Counted from the stretch's first letter, positions 26,157 to 34,734 are shown. The stretch is 64,000 bases of DNA from Latescibacteria bacterium UBA6620 (GCA_002433075.1 DJHM01000022.1:80554-144553); one strand, 5' to 3'. The notes: generated from the letters alone by a model not told the origin. Numbers and translations are program-made.

Positions 26157-27254
26157 TCAGATGACCTCCAGCTCGTCTTTGTCCGGTAAAGCTGGAAAGG
26201 AGGCCGTCGGCAGGGACTGATACCAGAACGCGACGGAAGCAATGTCGTCCTTGAGAGGCAGGTAGCTACGACCGTTCTCTGTGCAGTTCCGCCACCCCAG
26301 CGCCTGAATCGTCACGCGGATGTCTTCCTCGAACCGCACAGGGTCCGGAATGTGCCACCGGTAGAGACCAAAACGTTGCTGGCTGGCATACAATCCATCT
26401 GGGCGGAGGACCTGTGGAAGTCCCGCGTAGGGTGTCGTGAACTCCCGATACCCTCCATTCTCGGCCCCCACGTCGAAGTTGTAGGATCCGCAGAAGTAGT
26501 CTTCCGTTCCAGTCCCGCAGATCGTCGGAAACTCACCGTCCCCATCGAGATAAAATTTGATCTCGCCCTCACCCCACCACTGGCTGTTGTTGACCTGCCA
26601 GGCCATATACGTACCCACGTAGTGACCGTGTCCTTCCACCCCGTCGAGGATGGTGTAGACCTCCTTGTAGGGCAGCGGGTGTGTTCTACGGAACTGCGCG
26701 TGGAAGTAGGCGCAGTCTTCCGGCACTTCGGTCAATGTATAGTTGATCTGGTAGTAGAGGGTCATCGGGTCTTCGGCGATGTTCGTCAGCGTGAAGCGGG
26801 CGCGCTTCCGGAAAGGCATCTCCCAGTAACAGTTGAACGCGCTGCCGGGGTTCACACAAATGGCCAGTGAGGAAACCTGGGCATACCGCTGCCAACCACA
26901 GGCGAAGAAGTCGCCGATCGGGCATTCGATGGCCGGCTGTTCCTGGTCGTCCCAGTAGACCCGCAAAATGCTGAACCGCCAGTGGCCCGTCGGAGTCAAC
27001 CAGATCTGCTGGATCGCACCCTGGCCCTGGATGTCGGCCATCTCAAAGGTCTCGTCCGGTTGTATTCTCACCGACGGAGACACCTTCCATCCCTGCCCGA
27101 GATCCCGGGAAGCTCGTTCCCCGGTGCCGGTCGTCGCCATTCCCCCACGGCCCTTCTCACCCCCGAAGTTCTCCGGGCTGATGGATCGCGTCCTTGCGCT
27201 CGAAAGCCGGGACAGATTTCCCAGGTTCATCCCAAGCCCGTTGAATTCACCCAT
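26157..27254 (-). CDS. GH172 (DUF2961) family glycoside hydrolase
   Basis: 365 residues from ATG 27254, with AAGGAG upstream. The N-terminal motif GMNLGNLSRLSSARTRSISP followed by NFGGEKGRGG is diagnostic of DUF2961, now glycoside hydrolase family 172. Other landmarks: GAIQQIWLT near residue 80, ECPIGDFFACG near 112, WWGEGEIKFYLDGDGEFPTI near 215 and CGTGTEDYFCGSYNF near 238 with the conserved acidic residues. Family members act on fructofuranose or arabinofuranose linkages. No signal peptide is visible. The ATG overlaps the GNAT stop by 8 nt, so it is translated as part of the arginine-cluster transcript. Confidence 0.85.
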   Translation of the reverse strand: MGEFNGLGMNLGNLSRLSSARTRSISPENFGGEKGRGGMATTGTGERASRDLGQGWKVSPSVRIQPDETFEMADIQGQGAIQQIWLTPTGHWRFSILRVYWDDQEQPAIECPIGDFFACGWQRYAQVSSLAICVNPGSAFNCYWEMPFRKRARFTLTNIAEDPMTLYYQINYTLTEVPEDCAYFHAQFRRTHPLPYKEVYTILDGVEGHGHYVGTYMAWQVNNSQWWGEGEIKFYLDGDGEFPTICGTGTEDYFCGSYNFDVGAENGGYREFTTPYAGLPQVLRPDGLYASQQRFGLYRWHIPDPVRFEEDIRVTIQALGWRNCTENGRSYLPLKDDIASVAFWYQSLPTASFPALPDKDELEVI

Positions 27255-27972
27255 TCCCACACTCCTTGACGCGATACCAGTACCGGTAGAGATCGTGGAA
27301 GCCCTTTCCTCCGTAAAGCTCGAGCGCCGCACGATTGTCCGCTTCGACCTGGAGATAGGCCTGTCGAGCTCCGTTGAAATACCCCGTTCCCAATAGCGCG
27401 TCGGTCACTCGCCCCCCCAGTCCCTTACGTCGATGGTCCGGGTCCGTCGCGATTCCAAACAGCCCTACGTGAGCATCTTCGATCGCAGCGATACCCGCAG
27501 CCGCACGATATCCATCCACCCGAATCGACACGAACTTTTTCACCACGCCAATTCGATCGAGGACGGCTTTCGTCTTCCTAAGTTCGGCCCTGTCGATACG
27601 CTTGATGCGACCGTAATCGGCCATCCATCCATCGTCCGCAACATCCAGAATCTCAGCGTCTTGCGTCTCTGTTACAGGGCCGTCCAAGGTAAGCGTTTGA
27701 ACACACGTTGTCGCCACTTTTTCATAATTTCGAGCCACCAGAACGTCCTCCATGCCGCAGTCTCGAGCGACCGGAGTCATCTCGAAGACCGTGGGTTGGT
27801 TCCTTGCAGTGTACGCCGCCTCGCACCGGGCCACCTTCCTTTCTAGCTGGAGAAGACCTGGATAGAGCGGGTTAACCGAGTTCGCCCGTCGGGTTGTAGC
27901 CCTCCGATAGTCCGACGACCTTCTGCGGTCGTTCGATCCATTCGTTCGTGTCCAAAGTGAAAGCCCCCGCAT
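27247..27972 (-). CDS. GNAT-family N-acetyltransferase, 5' part probably frameshifted
   Basis: From TRRANSVNPLYPG onward the chain is a normal GNAT of the two-half type: CEAAYTARNQPTVFEMTP, then VGLFGIATDPDHRRKGLGGRVTDALL (acetyl-CoA loop R-x-x-G-x-G), YLQVEADNRAALELYGGKGF. The first 28 residues from ATG 27972 are Arg/Ser-rich and out of character. In another frame the bases upstream read ...VVGLSEGY, and joining the two at 27895 by skipping one A gives the expected GYTRRANSV motif. So either a one-base insertion or an altered start. It lies between argC and argB; no argJ or argA is visible, so it might supply the acetyl group in arginine synthesis (speculative). Confidence 0.6.
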   Translation of the reverse strand: MRGLSLWTRTNGSNDRRRSSDYRRATTRRANSVNPLYPGLLQLERKVARCEAAYTARNQPTVFEMTPVARDCGMEDVLVARNYEKVATTCVQTLTLDGPVTETQDAEILDVADDGWMADYGRIKRIDRAELRKTKAVLDRIGVVKKFVSIRVDGYRAAAGIAAIEDAHVGLFGIATDPDHRRKGLGGRVTDALLGTGYFNGARQAYLQVEADNRAALELYGGKGFHDLYRYWYRVKECGNG

Positions 27973-28018
27973 CAGATCGATTCGGGGGCCGATACGATGC
28001 GATGACAAACAGCTTCAC
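27872..28018 (-). CDS. 48-codon ORF overlapping argC stop; 5' part of the GNAT gene or a small protein
   Basis: GTG 28018 overlaps the argC TGA by 4 nt, the usual coupling in this operon. The 48 codons end at TAA 27872 and have ordinary composition (VKLFVIASYRPP...NEWIERPQKVVGLSEGY). Its last part overlaps the GNAT frame. The likeliest reading is that this is the true N-terminal part of the GNAT gene before a frameshift near 27895. A hairpin (27963-27969 with 27983-27989, GCCCCCG/CGGGGGC) lies inside it. Confidence 0.35.
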   Translation of the reverse strand: MKLFVIASYRPPNRSDAGAFTLDTNEWIERPQKVVGLSEGYNPTGELG

Positions 28019-28959
28019 GTCGTACGATAGACCCCATCGATCCCACGGAGCCGATCGAAGCCGAGCATCAGGTTCATATTCTCTACCCCCTGGCTTGCCG
28101 CTCCCTTGCCGAGGTTGTCCTCCAGCGCGTTGATATAGGCAAACCCTTCGTCCACCCTGGGCTTGATCAGCAGCTTGTGCGTGCCCACCACATCTCGCGT
28201 CCCGTAGGTGTGATAGCCCGAATCCTCGACGACCTCCACCAGATCCACAGCTTCGTACGCTTCCCTGAGAGTTTCGACCAGACGTTGCGTTGCCTCGTGA
28301 TCCGAGAGCGCCTTCATCCCATCGCCCAACCCCACCCGCAGGTTGGCGTTAATCCCCGCGAAGACCGACCGCAGGACAATCGGCGTAAAGTTGACGCGCA
28401 TACCGGTGTAGACCTCCATCTCCGGCACGTGCTTATGCCGTCGACCGAAGTTGTACGTCACCTCATTGGGTATGTCCTCAATCTCCGCCCGCGCTCCCGA
28501 GTTCCCGGATGTCGCCACGACCGTGACTTCACCCTTCACCAGGTCCTTCAACGGGCGCAGGGAGAGGATCACACTAGTCGGGTAACAGCCAGGGTTCCCC
28601 ACGACTCGGGCTTCCGTAATTTCCTCGGCGAACAATGCGGGCATTCCGTAGACCGCCTCTTTGAGAAGCTCCGGGCAGGTGTGTTCCAATCCGTAGCCGG
28701 ATTCGAAGAGATCCTGCGGTAAACGAAACGCGCCGCTCATATCGATTACACGCGTCCCTGCATTGACCACATCGGGAGCGAACGTCATCGATTCTGGATC
28801 CTTCGTAGCCAGAAAGGCGACTTCGCACGAACCCAGACCGCCCTCCTGTCTGCGGGAGTTCTGACGGTATCCAATCTCCACACCGTCGTGACCGGCCAGA
28901 ACTTTCTCGATCTCCTGACCGACCATCCCAGTGTCACCGTAGAGTGCGACCTTCTTCAT
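28015..28959 (-). CDS. argC: N-acetyl-gamma-glutamyl-phosphate reductase
   Basis: 314 residues, short form. N-terminal NADP-binding GDTGMVGQEI at residues 8-17; catalytic Cys in VGNPGCYPTSVILSLRPL near residue 123; YNFGRRHKHVPEM near 170 (active-site His region); GTHKLLIKPRVDEGFAYINALEDNLGKGAA near 260-290. Reduces acetylglutamyl phosphate to the semialdehyde, third step of arginine synthesis. The ATG overlaps the argR stop by 4 nt. Confidence 0.95.
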   Translation of the reverse strand: MKKVALYGDTGMVGQEIEKVLAGHDGVEIGYRQNSRRQEGGLGSCEVAFLATKDPESMTFAPDVVNAGTRVIDMSGAFRLPQDLFESGYGLEHTCPELLKEAVYGMPALFAEEITEARVVGNPGCYPTSVILSLRPLKDLVKGEVTVVATSGNSGARAEIEDIPNEVTYNFGRRHKHVPEMEVYTGMRVNFTPIVLRSVFAGINANLRVGLGDGMKALSDHEATQRLVETLREAYEAVDLVEVVEDSGYHTYGTRDVVGTHKLLIKPRVDEGFAYINALEDNLGKGAASQGVENMNLMLGFDRLRGIDGVYRTT

Positions 28960-29417
28960 ACGCTCCCCAATTTTCGGATTCGATCGCTGACATCATTGAG
29001 CGCGCTCTCGGACCTGCAGAGGATGAAAATCGTGTTCTCCCCCGCCAGCGTTCCGACCACCTCCGACCACCTGGCCTGATCGATGGCCTCACATACCCCT
29101 TGCGCGTGTCCCGTCAGCGTCTTCAGAACGAGCGTGTTCCCTGCCCCGTCTACCTCGACCACGAAGTCGGTCAGTTCCCGGTGCAGAAGGGGCTCGCCCT
29201 CGAGTCGAATCCGCCCGTTCGTCGGTACTGCATAACGGAATCCACCCTGGACGGGAACCTTCCCGATGCCCATTTCCTTCAGATCCTTCGACAAGGTCGA
29301 TTGCGTCGTCGTCACCCCGGCAACGCCCAGGGCTCGAATCAGTGCGTCCTGAGTACCCACGTCCCCGTCTCGCACAACCTCGAGGATCTTTTCCTGTCTG
29401 GACTGTTTGTCGATCAT
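28956..29417 (-). CDS. argR: Arginine repressor
   Basis: 153 residues from ATG 29417, the usual ArgR length; an in-frame upstream extension to 29504 runs through the AT-rich operator and is not coding. The N-terminal winged helix reads RQEKILEVVRDGDVGTQDAL then GVTTTQSTLSKDLKEMGIGK (recognition helix with TQSTLS-D). The C-terminal oligomerisation/arginine-binding domain has VLKTLTGHAQGVCEAID and VVGTLAGENTIFILCRSE (family: GT-AG-DTI). First gene of the arg cluster, so probably autoregulated through the region at 29418-29573. Confidence 0.94.
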   Translation of the reverse strand: MIDKQSRQEKILEVVRDGDVGTQDALIRALGVAGVTTTQSTLSKDLKEMGIGKVPVQGGFRYAVPTNGRIRLEGEPLLHRELTDFVVEVDGAGNTLVLKTLTGHAQGVCEAIDQARWSEVVGTLAGENTIFILCRSESALNDVSDRIRKLGSV

Positions 29418-29573
29418 CCCACCCAATCTACATATAAATATTCTTATTTCAAGCATAAATATTCTATCTATGGACAGTTTTATCCTTATAATGAAGCTAT
29501 TCAAGCCTTATAAGTTGATAAACCTACATTTTTCAGGTAAAATATCCCGAATATATTCCAGAACGGACAATGC
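29418..29573 (-). promoter_or_regulatory. AT-rich promoter/operator region of argR-arg operon
   Basis: This 156-bp gap is markedly AT-rich against GC-rich surroundings. TAAATATTC occurs at 29435-29443 and again at 29456-29464, exactly 21 bp apart, the spacing of paired ARG boxes bound by an ArgR hexamer; the second copy within AGCATAAATATTCTA is close to the ARG-box form TGAATwwwwATTCA. On the minus strand TTGAAA followed by TAGATT (16 bp) could be -35/-10 overlapping the boxes. A second repeat, CCTTATA, occurs at 29484 and 29506. Confidence 0.55.
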
Positions 29574-31925
29574 TCAGGTGGAATTCTTGACGTAGAGCTC
29601 CATCCATCGAGTCATTTCGTAGAGCATATGCAGGATCGATTCCCGGGCCCGATAGCCGTGGCTCTCGTGGGGCAGCATCACAAGCCGGGTGACTGCACCG
29701 TGGCCTTTAAGCGCGTTGTAAAATCGTTCGCTCTGCATCGGGAACGTGCCAGGATTGTTGTCGGCTTCGCCGTGCATCAACAACAACGGCGCCTTGATCT
29801 TGTCCGCGTGCATAAACGGGGACATCGAACTGTAGACCTCCGGCGCCTGCCAGATCGTACGCTCTTCGGACTGAAACCCGAAGGGCGTTAACGTCCGATT
29901 GTAGGCGCCGCTCCGCGCGATTCCAGCCTGGAAGAAATCCGTGTGCGCCAACAGGTTGGCGGTCATAAACGCCCCATAGGAATGACCGCCGACGGCAATC
30001 CGGTCGCGGTCGGCAACACCTAGTCTTACCACCTCATCGATCGCGGCCTTCGCGCTGGCCACCAATTGTTCTACGTAGGTGTCGTTCGCCTCGTCATCGC
30101 CTTCCCCCACGATCGGCATTGTCGGTCCATCCAGGACCGCGTAGCCCTGTGTCAGTAGGTAGAGCGGAGAATGAGGGGCGATTCTGGCGAACCGATTGGG
30201 AGAGTCCTTGACCTGCCCGGCCGCGTCCGCACTCTTGAACTCCCGTGGGTACGCCCAGAAGAGAATCGGAAGCGGGTCATCCTCGTCCTTGTAGCCAGGA
30301 GGCGTGTGCAGCGTGGCTGTGAGTTGCACCCCGTCCTCCCGTTGGTAGCGAATCAACTCCTTGCTCGCCTCCGAGATCGATGGGTAGGGATGCGGAAACG
30401 ACGTCACTTCGCGCAACGTTCCTTCATCCAGATTTCTCAGGTAAAAGTTCGTCGGCTCGTCTTCGCGTTCCCGACTGACCAGAATCACGGGCCCCGATTC
30501 GTCGATGATCTGGATCGGCCGCTCGTAGACAGGGGGCTCGCTGTGCATCAGCCGAGTCGCTTCCCCGGAAGACAGGTCGTATCGGTCCAGAAAGGGACGA
30601 TCTCCCTCCGCCGATGCGCCGTCCCCCGAAAGGTAGAGCACATCCCCGTTCGACCACATCACCCGGGTGCCCCGCTCCGTGGCTCGATGCAACGGGGACC
30701 CCGGATCGCTGTACCGATCTTCGTAGGATCGATCGAACACCACGGTCGGATCCTGATCCCGACCGTCGGGGCTGAACCTCGAGATCCGAACCCGACGATC
30801 TTTCCACCAGCGCTCGCGACCCAATGCTAGGTCGCCGCGTCCCCAGTTGAAATCCATTTGCCGAAGCCCGAATCGCATCAGCTCTCTGGGTTCTCCATCG
30901 AACGGCGGCGCCAGTCCGAAGGCAATGTCCCTCGTTTCCGTCTCGACGGCCGGATCGCCACCGTCCTGTGCCTCGACCCAGATTAGCTCCGCATCGGCAT
31001 CCGCCCTCCACTCGTGGCCTCTCGGACCAGTCGGCACGGCGTCGAACGCGATCGGCACTTCTTCGGCAAGCGGCAGATCGGCGATCCTGCGCACGGGGTC
31101 TCCAGATGAGGAGAGGATGTCCACGGACTCCGGGAACCGGTAGTAGGGCACCAGATAGGAATAGGGTCGTTCGATGGTCTCGAGAAGGATGTAGGCGCCA
31201 TCCGGTGAGGGTACGGCTCTCGTGATAATCTTCGGATCACCTACCCGTTGGATGTTCCCATCGACGGTCACCAGAGCCAGCTGCGATGTGGCATAGTGCT
31301 CGAACCACGCAGAATCCAGCTCGTTCTTGAGCAGGTCCTGGTAGGTCCTCGAAGGGGCCGTGCGACCGTCATTGTCCTGAATGACGGGGCCGGTCGGAGT
31401 TTCCGTAACTTTGTCGGGAGCGCGACGATCCTCTGGAAGCAGTCGTGCAACCAGTCCGTCGCAGTCCGGCTTCCAGTGGAAGGCAACCCCGAAAACGCCG
31501 TTCAGTTCCGGATCCGTCAGCCGTCGTGCCGCACCATCTTTCCGCTCGGCCACCCACAGAGACAGCCCCTCTTTCTCCCGCACCGTGAAGGCGATCAGGG
31601 ACCCGTCCGGAGAGAAGTGCGTCTGCCCCAGTCCCACGTCCTCGGGCAGCCCGGTCACGACCGTATCGTCTCCCGTCTTCAAAGAACGTAGTGTGAAACC
31701 CGTGAAGTAGTCGACCCGGCTCGGTCCGTTCGACGTCGGGTCGATTCTCAGCCCCGCTAAACGTGCCTCCTCGCGCGCGATGTCCTCGATCGATGGAAGA
31801 CTCGGACGATGCATCAACGCCATCATCGACCAGGTTGGATCGAGCGCCAGGTAGGGCGTCGGTTCCGCGTCGACCAGTGCGACGATTTCGGATGGGGGTA
31901 GCTTGTAGGTAGGGATTTCGTTCAT
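29574..31925 (-). CDS. S9 family prolyl-oligopeptidase-like serine peptidase
   Basis: 783 residues from ATG 31925, which overlaps the previous stop (ATGA). Residues about 30-520 are a beta-propeller with TolB-like strands (TGLGQTHFSPDG-like turns, HFSPDGSLIAFTVREKEG). The C-terminal alpha/beta hydrolase carries the catalytic Ser in GGHSYGAFM near residue 630, Asp in LLMHGEADNNPGTFPMQSER near 715 and His in LPHESHGYRARESILHMLYE near 755. The PLYLLTQGYAVLDGPTMPIVGEG region resembles the glutamyl-endopeptidase-like S9D branch. No signal peptide is visible, so it is probably cytosolic or its export signal is unusual. Confidence 0.88.
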   Translation of the reverse strand: MNEIPTYKLPPSEIVALVDAEPTPYLALDPTWSMMALMHRPSLPSIEDIAREEARLAGLRIDPTSNGPSRVDYFTGFTLRSLKTGDDTVVTGLPEDVGLGQTHFSPDGSLIAFTVREKEGLSLWVAERKDGAARRLTDPELNGVFGVAFHWKPDCDGLVARLLPEDRRAPDKVTETPTGPVIQDNDGRTAPSRTYQDLLKNELDSAWFEHYATSQLALVTVDGNIQRVGDPKIITRAVPSPDGAYILLETIERPYSYLVPYYRFPESVDILSSSGDPVRRIADLPLAEEVPIAFDAVPTGPRGHEWRADADAELIWVEAQDGGDPAVETETRDIAFGLAPPFDGEPRELMRFGLRQMDFNWGRGDLALGRERWWKDRRVRISRFSPDGRDQDPTVVFDRSYEDRYSDPGSPLHRATERGTRVMWSNGDVLYLSGDGASAEGDRPFLDRYDLSSGEATRLMHSEPPVYERPIQIIDESGPVILVSREREDEPTNFYLRNLDEGTLREVTSFPHPYPSISEASKELIRYQREDGVQLTATLHTPPGYKDEDDPLPILFWAYPREFKSADAAGQVKDSPNRFARIAPHSPLYLLTQGYAVLDGPTMPIVGEGDDEANDTYVEQLVASAKAAIDEVVRLGVADRDRIAVGGHSYGAFMTANLLAHTDFFQAGIARSGAYNRTLTPFGFQSEERTIWQAPEVYSSMSPFMHADKIKAPLLLMHGEADNNPGTFPMQSERFYNALKGHGAVTRLVMLPHESHGYRARESILHMLYEMTRWMELYVKNST

Positions 31926-32633
31926 CCTGATGATCTGGACATCTTCAATTTGTGGAGATACCCGACGACCTCGCCCCAGGCCGCCTCGCACGCTGCTCTT
32001 CGGTATCCTTCGGGTCGCGAGTCGTCGCAGAACGAGTGCGGCGCGTCGTCGTAAACGTGGAAGGCGTGGTCGACCCCCGCAGCGTCGCAGGCCGAACCCA
32101 GCGCTTCGACGTCCGAGACGGGGATCAGGTGATCGATTCCGCCGAACAGCCCCAGGATCGATCCTTTCATTCCGGGCACAGTTTCCAGCTCCTCACCCCG
32201 AAGCATCCCGTGCCAGACCACAAGCCCCGCGATGTCCGCGACACGACTCGCGCCACGAAACACCATCGAGCCCCCCCAGCAGTAACCCCAAAACAGGACC
32301 CGATCTGGATCCACGTCGTCCCGCGCGCCCAGGCATCGCACACCCTCTCGAAGATCCTCCATACACTGGTCGACCGTCACGGCTTGGACGAAGGGTCTGC
32401 ATTTCTCCCTCGCTTCGGGATCGGTCACCGGATCGAAGGCGTCGGTGCCTCGCAGGGGGTGGAGGTAGAGGGCGACCACGTCGGGCCTGCTCTCTGGCCA
32501 GTTCCCTCAATCCGAAGACATCCGGCAGCATCACTGCTGCGGGATAGGAGCCGCTCTCCCTCGGACCGACACAGAACGCCGTTAGACCGTTGATCGTGAC
32601 TTCGGCTTCGGCGATATCGATCGGTCTTGCCAT
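31922..32633 (-). pseudogene. Dienelactone hydrolase family gene, frameshifted
   Basis: Two frames together make one dienelactone hydrolase. From ATG 32633, with a strong GGAGGT site, the N-terminal part reads MARPIDIAEAEVTING...LPDVFGLRELAREQA. At about 32485-32490 coding continues one base over: DVVALYLHPLRGTDAFDPVT, then the nucleophile motif VLFWGYCWGGSMVF (G-x-C-x-G-G, the Cys nucleophile of DLH), GGIDHLIPVSDVEAL (Asp) and DDAPHSFC (His). Removing one C from the CCC at the junction restores the frame, but the usual LA-x-x-G-Y segment would still be missing, so a small deletion is likely. The downstream half alone could start at GTG 32479. Confidence 0.75.
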
Positions 32634-32656
32634 AACTACCTCCGTAAAGGACGCCT

Positions 32657-33004
32657 CTATGACCCTGCTGGTGTCCACTCGATCGAAAAACCTGTGGCCT
32701 CCTCGAACGATGCTGCCTTTGCCCAGCATTCCCCTTCGTCCACCGCGACCGCGACCGCGACCTGTACCACCCCCCTCGAAGCCTCCGGGTAGATTCTGGG
32801 TTCCCCTCGAGGCCCCCAGGCCTGGGGGGTCAAATCCCGGGCGATCGCACCGATCCGATCCTGGTTGGCAGAAGGTCTCACGCAGATCTCGTAGCCGGTC
32901 TCACGCCCAACCTCATCCAGCGCCTCTCGATACCTCTCGCCCACATTCCGGCTGATGAACGCCGCTTCAATATACGGGGAACCCCCGTCGGACTTAAGCC
33001 CCAC
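32657..33004 (-). pseudogene. C-terminal repeat unit of disrupted MBL-associated protein
   Basis: 115 residues from GTG 33004, in the same frame as the fragment at 33014-33751 and separated from it only by a TAA at 33014-33016 and three codons. It is a second copy of the alpha/beta repeat in that fragment: YREALDEVGRETGYEICVRP here against YKDLLHVLEQETGWSVRVRE there, and FEEATGFSIEW here against FESVTGFRLVL there. The alignment runs straight through the stop codon, so this is the end of a single longer gene. Function unknown; nucleic-acid binding is possible given the beta-CASP neighbour. Confidence 0.6.
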
Positions 33005-33013
33005 GCGGTGCGG

Positions 33014-33751
33014 TTAGTGTGGCAGGTTAGCGAATCTCTCACGGATCAGAAGGTAAGCGCGATTGATCTCCATCGCCCCCGACGGCGCACTCGCGGGGCG
33101 GGCGTCGTGTCCTGACGCCGCATCGACCAGGACTAGGCGAAAGCCGGTCACAGACTCGAAGTCCTCCGAAGCACGCGACGCCAGAGCCTCGAAATTCGGG
33201 CGGACCTCGGGCGTCAGGTCCACGGACACACTCACTTCCCCAGCCTCAAGTCTAAGCGCCGGCGCCTTTCTGGCTGAGATCCCCTCTGGCAGAACGCGGT
33301 ACGCCTCCTCAAAGAGTCTTCCCTGGTGCGGCGTTTCGCGCACTCGAACAGACCATCCTGTCTCCTGCTCGAGTACGTGCAACAGGTCCTTATACGCTTC
33401 CCTGAAACGAGCCGGGAAGTGAACTGCCAGCTCGTAGACCCCTTCGGCGACGTGCGCGCTACACCGGATCAGCCCGGCCTCCTCGGGAAGAATCTGCGTG
33501 ATTCGATCCCGTCCCCGGTTCATTTCCATCTTGCCGCCGGCAACACCGTCGGCGTCCTTCTCCCTGAACCCGTAAAGATAGGGTCTGCGTAGATCCGGCC
33601 GAAAGACCTGCCGTTCCCGGCTCAGCGCATCTCCGATCTCTGCTACGTCGTCCTCATCCAACGTTGAACCGAACCAGACTTCGGCGAGTTCCTGAATACG
33701 AAAGGGGGACCGCCGTTCCGTCTCTTCGAGGTAAGCCCGGATCGCTCTCAA
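33014..33751 (-). pseudogene. Middle part of disrupted MBL gene: winged-helix and repeat unit
   Basis: 245 residues from TTG 33751, but the frame is open upstream to about 33866 and there abuts the end of the metallo-beta-lactamase frame. The N-terminal part (FRIQELAEVWFGSTLDEDDV, then RERQVFRPDLRRPYLYGFR) is a helical, winged-helix-like segment that I associate with large bacterial MBL/beta-CASP proteins. After it comes the first of two homologous alpha/beta repeats (EMNRGRDRITQILPEEAGL...FESVTGFRLVLVD). It ends at TAA 33014 inside the second repeat, whose start MEINRAYLLIRERFANLPH is still in this fragment. Confidence 0.6.
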
Positions 33752-33798
33752 CCCATCCGACCCCAGATCCTGTTGTCCCCCTATCCCCTGCCTGGGTA

Positions 33799-34734
33799 CT
33801 AGACTCCCGTAACGCCGTGAGCCCCCCTTTTTCGTCTCGACCTCATAAGTCCCCCATTCTCCGGCAACACCACCCCGTCGCGGACAACCGCATCGACCTG
33901 TGATGCAAGGGCAGTACGCGCCGCCTCGTCGCCGTGCACCAGGTAGGCCGTCGTCGGCGACAGCCGCCGGGCCAACGCGGTCAGTTCCCCAGCATCGGCG
34001 TGGGCGGAAAGCGAATACGTTTCCACCCGGCAGGCGACGGAAGTTTTCGTTCCGCTCAACAGAAGCTCCCGGGACTCGTCTGTCTTGTTGGCCAGGTCCA
34101 GCAAGGCGCGCCCCGGCGACTCTTCATCCTGATATCCCGTAATCGCGATCAGGTTGCGATCGTCTCCCGCCATCCGCTCTGCATAGAAGCTCGAGGCCCC
34201 TCCGATCAGCATTCCCGAACTGGCCACGATGCAGCAGGGCGGCCCCGTGAGCACACGCTCACGATCCGACGCAACGGAGACCGCACCCACCCACTCGTCG
34301 TAGAACAGATCTTCGTCCCCTTTCAGGACCTTCCTACGAATGGGCTGCGCAAGATCGTCCGGAAAAGCGGCATAGACCCCATTCACCGACCGCACCATCC
34401 CGTCCACGAAAACCGGAAAGGGCGGGATCTCCCCACGCCGGATCGCCCGGGCAAGGATCAGAATCACTTCTTGCGCACGCCCTACCGCGAAAGCCGGAAT
34501 CAACACCTTTCCCCCCGACTCGACGACCTCGGAAACTCGACGGACCAGGGACGCTTCCTGTTGTGAACGGTCTGCGTGCTGCCGGTTCCCGTAGGTGGAC
34601 TCCATCACCAGCACATTCGGTGAGCATTGAGGGACGACCATTCCAGGAATGCTACGCTGGTTCGCCACGGACACATCGCCCGTCATCAACACACTCTTCC
34701 GCCTGCTCGCGGAGACCCATAATCTTGACCGCAT
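33799..34734 (-). pseudogene. Metallo-beta-lactamase/beta-CASP domain, C-terminal fragment
   Basis: From SVLMTGDVSVANQRSIPGM onward (about 34690) this is the C-terminal half of an RNA-processing-type MBL/beta-CASP protein: VMESTYGNRQHADR, VLIPAFAVGRAQEVILILAR (beta-CASP motif A region), CCIVASSGMLIGGASSFYAE, ITGYQDEESPGRAL, VETYSLSAHADAGEL and AYLVHGDEAAR (motif C His). The first ~17 residues are out-of-frame filler. At about 33851-33866 the frame is lost again at a C5 run (plus strand); one more base would give VLPENGGTYEVETKKGG and join it to the next fragment. Not expected to be functional as it stands. Confidence 0.75.

Noticed and set aside
24771..27254. GH172 and propeller genes as part of a polysaccharide utilisation locus
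   Set aside because: No SusC/SusD pair, no sugar transporter and no sulfatase or other glycosidases adjoin them.
27963..27989. GCCCCCG/CGGGGGC inverted repeat after argC as a terminator
   Set aside because: Only TTT follows on the minus strand and the downstream genes are tightly coupled, so it is not convincing as a terminator.
31922..32479. The C-terminal DLH half as an independent intact gene
   Set aside because: It lacks the N-terminal strands of the alpha/beta fold, and the missing part is encoded in the next frame immediately upstream with a strong ribosome site.
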